From contig NZ_JAAGLV010000012.1 in assembly GCF_010548305.1 (NCBI RefSeq), positions 62,001 to 126,000 of the forward strand: a DNA stretch of 64,000 nucleotides, written 5' to 3'. Origin of the DNA: Streptomyces sp. SID13031 (GTDB lineage: Bacteria > Actinomycetota > Actinomycetes > Propionibacteriales > Kribbellaceae). The notes beneath the pieces are model-generated. The model was not told where the DNA came from and did no database searches. It saw only the letters and a list, made by a program, of their open reading frames with translations. A program made the translations under genes and the position numbers. Positions 59,112-64,000 of the stretch are shown here, in pieces (positions within the stretch are counted from its first letter, which is position 1; the number at the start of each line of letters is the position of its first letter).

Positions 59112-60332
59112 ATGCTGAGCAAGGATCAAGACTTCCGGCGTTTCTGGGCGGGGCACACCGTGTCGGCTGTTGGCACCCAGGTGACGGCGGTCGCCCTTCC
59201 GCTGACGGCGGCACTCACGCTCGACGCGGGCGCAGTCGGTGTCAGTGCCATCGCCACGGCGACCTACCTGCCGAGCGCTGCGCTCCCACTGCTCGTCGGC
59301 CACTGGCTGGAAGGCCGCCGCAAGCGCGGGGTGATGGTGGCCGCAGATGTGGTCAGGGCACTGGCGCTCGTAGTGGTGCCGGTCGCGTGGGCCTTGGACG
59401 GTCTGAGCCTGCCGCTGCTGGTGGCGGTCGGGTTCTTGGTCGGCGCGGCAAGCGTGGTGTTCGACATCGCCTCCTTCGCCTACCTCCCAGACTTCGTAGA
59501 CGAGCAGGACTTACCCGCCGCCAACCGTGCATTGCAGGGCTCAGCAACAGCAGCCCAGGTGGGTGGTCCCGGCCTGTCCGGCCTCCTGGTGCAGCTCTTC
59601 GGACCGGCGCTCGCACTGGTCGTGGATGCGTGCTCCTACCTAGCCAGCGCGCTAGGTGTTGCCAGTGCCCGCCGACCGGAGCTCCGCGCGGCGGTAGCGG
59701 AGGAGAGGCCGAGCTTGTGGGAGGGAGTGCGGCAGATCAAGGTCAGTCCGTTTCTGCGCGGGCTGACTGCTCATGCGGCGCTCTACAATGCGTCGGCCCA
59801 GATTCTCGTCGTCAACCTAGTGGTGATGGCGGTGAAGGAGCGCGGACTTTCTGCTGGTGGGTATGGGCTTGCGCTGAGTGCTGGGGGAGCGGGTGCCTTC
59901 GTGGGGGCGATGCTGGGACTGCGGTTGGCCAAGCGACTCGGCTACGGGCGAGCCTTCGGCGCATCGCTCATCTTGTCGACCGGTCTACCGCTCCTGCTGG
60001 CGCTGCTCCCCGGCCACGGGATCCTGTACGGCGTACTGCTCGGTGCCGTCCAGTTCGGCTCGGGGATCGGTCTCGGTAGCGCCAATGTGTTGTCCGTGAC
60101 GATTCGGCAGTTGCTGATCCCGCGCAGCACGCTTGCCAGGAGCAACGGTGCCTACCGCACCTTCACCTTCGGCGTACTCCCGATCGGAGCCGCTCTCGGC
60201 GGCGTGCTCGGCGCCAGCTTCGGTACGACGGCAGCGGTAGCCGTCGGGAGTGCAGGAATCGCGCTCTCCTCATTGCCGATGATGGCAAGGGAGATCCGCA
60301 CCCTGCAGACCCCCGTGCCTACAGCGGCTTGA
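59112..60332 (+). CDS. MFS exporter (12 TMS, drug-efflux type)
   Basis: The 406-residue transporter starts with the FRRFWAGHTVSAVGTQVTAVALPL helix found in many actinobacterial MFS exporters and has about 12 transmembrane segments. Its substrate is unknown. The ATG at 59112 follows a GAGGTAAC stretch that can serve as ribosome-binding site. It is divergent from the CGNR regulator, which probably controls it, and overlaps the 3' end of the convergent helicase by 14 bases. Confidence 0.87.
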   Translation: MLSKDQDFRRFWAGHTVSAVGTQVTAVALPLTAALTLDAGAVGVSAIATATYLPSAALPLLVGHWLEGRRKRGVMVAADVVRALALVVVPVAWALDGLSLPLLVAVGFLVGAASVVFDIASFAYLPDFVDEQDLPAANRALQGSATAAQVGGPGLSGLLVQLFGPALALVVDACSYLASALGVASARRPELRAAVAEERPSLWEGVRQIKVSPFLRGLTAHAALYNASAQILVVNLVVMAVKERGLSAGGYGLALSAGGAGAFVGAMLGLRLAKRLGYGRAFGASLILSTGLPLLLALLPGHGILYGVLLGAVQFGSGIGLGSANVLSVTIRQLLIPRSTLARSNGAYRTFTFGVLPIGAALGGVLGASFGTTAAVAVGSAGIALSSLPMMAREIRTLQTPVPTAA

Positions 60333-62829
60333 ACGACACCATCTCGAGTACGAGGTCGCCGGCTTCGTCGGAGGCCTCGAGGTCGACGGTGGCGGTGATT
60401 CGCCAGTCGTGGTTGCCCTCTGGGTCGTCGATGATCTGCTGGACCTCCCAGTAGCCCGGGTACTCCTCGACCATGAAGAGTGCCGGCCCACGCGCGGCCG
60501 GGCCGGTCGGCAGGCTGGTGTGCTCGGCGTAGTACTCAGTGCCGGCTTCTGCCCAGCGGCCTGCATCCCAGCCGGATGCGGTGTCCAGCTGGCCCAGCTC
60601 GGCCCAGCGGTGCAGTGAGACGAGCTCCACCCGGCGGAACATCGCGTTGCGGACCAGCACCCGGAAAGCCCTGCTGTTCAAGGTGATCCGGCGCGGGCCG
60701 AGCGGGACCGGGGCGACGGCCTCCGCGGTGGTCGGATTGGTCAGCTCCTCCCACTCGTCGAGCAGGCTGGAGTCGGTCTGCCGGACCACTTCGCCGAGCC
60801 ACTCGATCAGGTCGGTGAGGTCCTCGTTCGCCTTGTCCGGTGGAACGGTCTGGCGCAGCGCCTTGTACGCGTCGCTCAGGTACCGCAGGACGATGCCCTC
60901 CGAGCGCGCCAGGCCGTAGTACTGGATGTACTCGCCGAATGTCATCGCCCGCTCGAACATGTCCCGGACCACGGCCTTCGGCGACAGCCCGGCCTCGGCG
61001 ATCCACGGGTGTGTCTGGCGGTAGATGTCCAAGGTTGCCTCGAGCAACTCTTCGAGCGGCTTCGGCCAGCTGATCTCCTCGAGCAGCTCCATCCGCTCGT
61101 CGTACTCGATCCCGTCCGCCTTCATCCCCTGGACGGCCTCGCCCTTGGCGTGGTGGAGCTGCGCCATCAGGATCGCGCGCGGATCCTCCAGGGTCGCCTC
61201 GACCACCGACACCACGTCGAGCGCGTACGTCGGCTCCTCGGGGTCGAGCAGGTCGAGCGCGGCGAGCGCGAAGGTGGACAGCGGCTGGTTGAGCGAGAAG
61301 TCCTTCTGTAGGTCGACCGTCAGCCGCAGCGTCCGGCCGAACTCGTCGGGCTCGTCGAGTCGCTCGACGACACCGGCCGTCAGCAGCGTGCGGTAGATCT
61401 GGATCGCGCGCCGGATCAGCCGGATCTGCGCCTTGGAGTCCTCGTGGTTGTCCTGCAGCAGGTGCCGCATGCTCGCGAACGCGTCGCCGTCGCGGGCGAT
61501 CACGTTCAGCAGCATCGCGTGGCTGACCCGCATCCGCGACTGCAGCGGTTCGGGCTCGGCGGCGACGAGCCGGTCGAAGGTGTCCTCGCCCCAGGTGACG
61601 AAACCCTCCGGCGGCTTCTTGCGCTGGACCCGGCGCTGCTTCTTCGGGTCGTCACCGGCCTTCGCGAGCAACCTGACGTTCTCCACGACGTGATCCGGCG
61701 CCTGGACGACGACCGTGCCGGACGTGTCGTACCCGGCGCGGCCCGCGCGGCCGGCGATCTGGTGGAACTCGCGCGCCTTGAGGATGCGCTGCCGGCGTCC
61801 GTCGTACTTGCTCAGCGCCGTCAGCAGAACGGTGCGGATCGGTACGTTGATGCCGACGCCGAGGGTGTCGGTGCCGCAGATGACCTTCAGCAACCCGGCC
61901 TGCGCGAGCTGCTCGACCAACCGCCGGTACTTCGGCAGCATGCCCGCGTGGTGGACGCCGATGCCGTGCATGATGAGCCGCTGCAGCGTCTTGCCGAAGC
62001 CCGAGCTGAAGCGGAAGTGCCCGATCAGCTCCTTGATCTTGTCTTTCTCTTCCTTCGTGCAGACGTTGATGCTGGTCAGCGCCTGGGCGCGCTCCAGGGC
62101 GGAGGCCTGGGTGAAGTGGACGACGTACACGGGGGACTGGTGGGTGACCAGGAGCTCGGTGAGCGTCTCGTGCAGCGGCGAGGTGACGTACTTGTAGATC
62201 AGCGGCACCGGTCGCTCGGCCGACGACACGATCGAGGTCGGCCGGCCGGTTCGCCGGGCCAGGTCGATCTTGAAGCGCTCGACGTCGCCGAGGGTCGCGG
62301 ACATCAAGATGAACTGCGCCTTCGGCAGCTCCAGCAGCGGGACCTGCCAGGCCCAGCCGCGATCGGGCTCGGAGTAGAAGTGGAACTCGTCCATCACAAC
62401 CTGGCCGACGTCGGCCTCGGAGCCTTCGCGCAGCGCGATGTTCGCGAGCACCTCGGCGGTGCAGCAGATGATCGGGGCGCCGGCGTTGACGGACGCGTCA
62501 CCGGTCAGCATGCCGACCTTGTCGGCGCCGAAGACGTCACACAGCGCGAAGAACTTCTCCGAGACGAGCGCCTTGATCGGCGCGGTGTAGAAAGTGCGGG
62601 TCCCGTTCGCGAGCGCGGCGAAGTGCGACCCGGTGGCGACCAGGCTCTTCCCGGAGCCGGTCGGGGTGGACAGGATCACGTTCGATCCGGTCATCACCTC
62701 GATCAGCGCCTCCTCCTGCGCCGGATACAGCGAGATCCCCTGCTCGCCCACCCAGGTGGCGAAGGCGTCGTACAGGGCATCGGCGTCGGTGGTCCCGGGC
62801 AGCTTCTCGGTCAGCGTCATCGGTTCCAT
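60319..62829 (-). CDS. Ski2-like DEAD/DEAH-box RNA helicase with DUF3516
   Basis: The 836-residue helicase has motif I TPTGSGKS (near residue 55), motif II DEFHFYSE (DEFH, a variant of DEVH), motif III SATLGD, and motif VI HQIAGRAGRAGYD. The C-terminal half is the DUF3516 region found in actinobacterial Ski2-type helicases. A role in RNA turnover or ribosome biogenesis is likely from family knowledge. ATG 62829 is used, with AAGGGA close upstream; ATG 62820 is an alternative. A 13-bp inverted repeat ends beside this ribosome-binding site. Confidence 0.92.
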   Translation of the reverse strand: MEPMTLTEKLPGTTDADALYDAFATWVGEQGISLYPAQEEALIEVMTGSNVILSTPTGSGKSLVATGSHFAALANGTRTFYTAPIKALVSEKFFALCDVFGADKVGMLTGDASVNAGAPIICCTAEVLANIALREGSEADVGQVVMDEFHFYSEPDRGWAWQVPLLELPKAQFILMSATLGDVERFKIDLARRTGRPTSIVSSAERPVPLIYKYVTSPLHETLTELLVTHQSPVYVVHFTQASALERAQALTSINVCTKEEKDKIKELIGHFRFSSGFGKTLQRLIMHGIGVHHAGMLPKYRRLVEQLAQAGLLKVICGTDTLGVGINVPIRTVLLTALSKYDGRRQRILKAREFHQIAGRAGRAGYDTSGTVVVQAPDHVVENVRLLAKAGDDPKKQRRVQRKKPPEGFVTWGEDTFDRLVAAEPEPLQSRMRVSHAMLLNVIARDGDAFASMRHLLQDNHEDSKAQIRLIRRAIQIYRTLLTAGVVERLDEPDEFGRTLRLTVDLQKDFSLNQPLSTFALAALDLLDPEEPTYALDVVSVVEATLEDPRAILMAQLHHAKGEAVQGMKADGIEYDERMELLEEISWPKPLEELLEATLDIYRQTHPWIAEAGLSPKAVVRDMFERAMTFGEYIQYYGLARSEGIVLRYLSDAYKALRQTVPPDKANEDLTDLIEWLGEVVRQTDSSLLDEWEELTNPTTAEAVAPVPLGPRRITLNSRAFRVLVRNAMFRRVELVSLHRWAELGQLDTASGWDAGRWAEAGTEYYAEHTSLPTGPAARGPALFMVEEYPGYWEVQQIIDDPEGNHDWRITATVDLEASDEAGDLVLEMVSFKPL

Positions 62830-62833
62830 TGTC

Positions 62834-62886
62834 CCTTGCGTCCGAAGAAGTGAAGGTGACGCCCCTCCAGTTGTTCGGACGCAAGG
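62834..62886 (-). promoter_or_regulatory. 13-bp inverted repeat abutting the helicase ribosome-binding site
   Basis: The arms CCTTGCGTCCGAA and TTCGGACGCAAGG (62834-62846 and 62874-62886) are perfect complements around a 27-base loop. On the minus strand the second arm ends in CAAGG, which is part of the AAGGGA ribosome-binding site just before the helicase ATG. The first arm begins two bases after the stop codon of the upstream gene. The hairpin could terminate the upstream message, hide the ribosome-binding site, or act as an operator. Confidence 0.75.
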
Positions 62887-62888
62887 TT

Positions 62889-63482
62889 TCAGAAGAGGGC
62901 TGCGAGGAGGTCGGCGGGGTGGTGGGACGTGGGCCAGTCGCTGATCTGGCCGTCGGTGAGCCCGGCGATTCGCCAGGCGCCGTCGGTACGGCGTACCAGG
63001 TCGACGGTCACGAAGGGGAGCGCCAGATCGGTGACGAGCGGCTCGATCTCGACCAGGTCCGGCGTGTCGGGAAGCTGGCCGGGCGTGTCGGGGTGGGGCG
63101 TCGTCAGGGTGCAACGCCCGCCGATCCACCAGGTCCGCACGACCGGGCCGGAGGACTGCTCCAGTACTACGGCCCGCAGCGCATCAGACCAGCGGGAGCG
63201 GTCCTGAGCAATCGAAAAGTCGTCGGGACTCGTCCGCAGGGTCACCCGGCGAGCATCGAGCACCTTGGCGAAGGCGGTGTACTCAGCCGGCGTCATCGCC
63301 CACCCGCGGTAGACGGCGTCATCGGCAGCCGGTACGGCCGCCACCACGTCTTCCCAATGCTCCCGTGCACTGTGATCGACGACGGCCACCGGTACTCCGA
63401 GGGTGCGCGCGGCGCTCGCCTCGGCCGCGAAGCGTGGATCCACGCTTCGCGGGTCGAGCGGGTCCCCCGGTAGCAGCAGCAT
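62889..63482 (-). CDS. DUF4343/ATP-grasp-like protein of unknown function
   Basis: The 197-residue protein has a C-terminal part like the end of DUF4343 ATP-grasp proteins (PFVTVDLVRRTDGAWRIAGLTDGQISDWP), but the glutamate usually found before the DGQ segment is not present. The N-terminal half is shorter than a full ATP-grasp fold. It may be a divergent or non-catalytic member. The ATG at 63480-63482 (MLLLPGDPLD) is used. It is probably co-transcribed with the helicase, 59 bases downstream, through the inverted repeat. Confidence 0.55.
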   Translation of the reverse strand: MLLLPGDPLDPRSVDPRFAAEASAARTLGVPVAVVDHSAREHWEDVVAAVPAADDAVYRGWAMTPAEYTAFAKVLDARRVTLRTSPDDFSIAQDRSRWSDALRAVVLEQSSGPVVRTWWIGGRCTLTTPHPDTPGQLPDTPDLVEIEPLVTDLALPFVTVDLVRRTDGAWRIAGLTDGQISDWPTSHHPADLLAALF

Positions 63483-63589
63483 GAATCGAATTGTCCCTGG
63501 CCGGGCTGTTCTTCGCTTGCTCCTTGCGCGCGGCAGGCCGAAGACTTCGACTTGTAACGAGCGGAAACACAACCGGTCATTGCGCCTTG

Positions 63590-63595
63590 TAGCTT
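63590..63595 (+). promoter_or_regulatory. Candidate -10 box before the 63603 gene
   Basis: TAGCTT is followed by seven bases and GTG 63603, the same leaderless layout as several neighbours. It supports the reality of this small gene. Confidence 0.4.
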
Positions 63596-63602
63596 CGCCG
63601 GT

Positions 63603-63824
63603 GTGACAGTTTCGTCGTCCCGGCGCCGGGTTCGCCTGTGGTTCGGTCAACATCAGATCGGTGACTACATCGGTGACGCGGCGCACGCCGATCGCTATGA
63701 GGCCGCCATGCGCCGCCGCTTCCCAGGGCTGGAGATCACCAATGAAGCCCTGGCGGCTCGGAGCCCCTCAGCCGCGAGCCGCCAGGTGTTCGAGGGAGTT
63801 ACCTCAGCTCGTACGCCCGTTTGA
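63603..63824 (+). CDS. Small protein of unknown function
   Basis: The 73-residue protein has the block VRLWFGQHQIGDYIGDAAHADRYEAAMRRRFPGLEITNE, which looks like a compact folded unit, followed by a loose tail. I recall similar small actinobacterial proteins but cannot name a function. It starts at GTG, probably leaderless. The last 26 bases overlap, tail to tail, the end of the protease-like gene on the other strand. Confidence 0.55.
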   Translation: MTVSSSRRRVRLWFGQHQIGDYIGDAAHADRYEAAMRRRFPGLEITNEALAARSPSAASRQVFEGVTSARTPV

Positions 63825-64000
63825 TGGTCTGGGTGACCTTGTTGCCTGCGGCATCGATGGCGACGGAGCGCAGGGTGACGAAGCCGCTCGAGGGCTGGTC
63901 GACGGTGGCCTTGAAGGTGTTGATGCCAGCACGGCGTACCGGCACCTGGTGCCACGAGCCGCCGTCGTCGAAGGAGGCTGAGACCTGCAGGGAGACGATC
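63799..64000 (-). CDS. C-terminus of a secreted protein, probably a subtilisin-family (S8) peptidase (partial)
   Basis: A minus-strand frame enters from the right edge and stops with TAA at 63799-63801. Its 66 residues (VSASFDDGGSWHQVPV, SGFVTLRSVAIDAAGNKVTQTIKRAYELR) match the fibronectin-like C-terminal domain found on many actinobacterial S8 peptidases, where DAAGN and IKRAY close the protein. The catalytic domain lies outside the window, so the peptidase call is inference; another secreted multidomain protein with this domain is possible. Confidence 0.55.
   Translation of the reverse strand, partial: IVSLQVSASFDDGGSWHQVPVRRAGINTFKATVDQPSSGFVTLRSVAIDAAGNKVTQTIKRAYELR

Overview
The window is one 64 kb stretch of high-GC chromosome from an actinobacterium. 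The evidence is the codon bias, the many GTG starts, several likely leaderless promoters, an argS-lysA-hom-thrC-thrB-rho-rpmE-prfA-prmC order, an atp operon followed by a DUF2550 gene, LAL-type LuxR regulation and TAT-exported hydrolases. The content resembles Kribbella or another member of Nocardioidaceae/Kribbellaceae, but that genus call is inference. No insertion sequence, prophage, CRISPR array or rRNA gene was seen. There is one tRNA gene. No gap between genes exceeds 300 bases; the longest are the rho leader (about 270 b), the pre-atp gap (about 205 b) and the gap before cobG (about 190 b).

Bases 1-26,260 are accessory-like. A flavin monooxygenase is followed by two paralogous four-helix membrane proteins and a cobalamin operon (cobG-cobH-cobIJ fusion). 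Next is a divergent module: an N5-(carboxyethyl)ornithine synthase-like enzyme facing marR-MFS-TMEM175. Then come a GH19 chitinase with two chitin-binding repeats, a separate cobF, an AlkC-like DNA glycosylase coupled to a SnoaL-like gene, a divergent SDR/TetR pair with twin operators, zwf, two TAT-exported epoxide-hydrolase-type enzymes next to a large LAL regulator, a serine hydrolase, secreted or lipoprotein genes, tRNA-Arg(CCG), a PspC-like protein and a FitAB-type toxin-antitoxin pair with its own palindrome.

Bases 26,300-50,270 are a housekeeping core. It starts with argS and the aspartate-family operon (lysA, hom, thrC, thrB; several stop/start overlaps). Rho follows, with a long leader and a large disordered insertion, then rpmE, prfA and prmC. 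After two inserted genes (a lipoprotein and an adenosine-deaminase family enzyme) come sua5/tsaC, a WecA/TagO-type transferase, two AtpI-type proteins and atpBEFHAGDC.

Bases 50,300-64,000 hold a SWIM-SNF2 helicase, sppA, a PduO-type cobalamin adenosyltransferase, murA, a FabV-type enoyl reductase, a CGNR regulator divergent from an MFS exporter, a Ski2-like DUF3516 helicase preceded by a strong inverted repeat, a DUF4343-like protein, a small conserved-looking protein and the C-terminus of a probable subtilisin-family protease.

The least-explained items are: (i) the ornithine-opine-like enzyme/MarR/exporter/TMEM175 module; (ii) a 19-bp perfect inverted repeat before cobG; (iii) a 32-bp perfect palindrome whose half recurs at the murA stop codon; (iv) an inverted repeat abutting the ribosome-binding site of the DUF3516 helicase; and (v) the repeat-rich Rho insertion.
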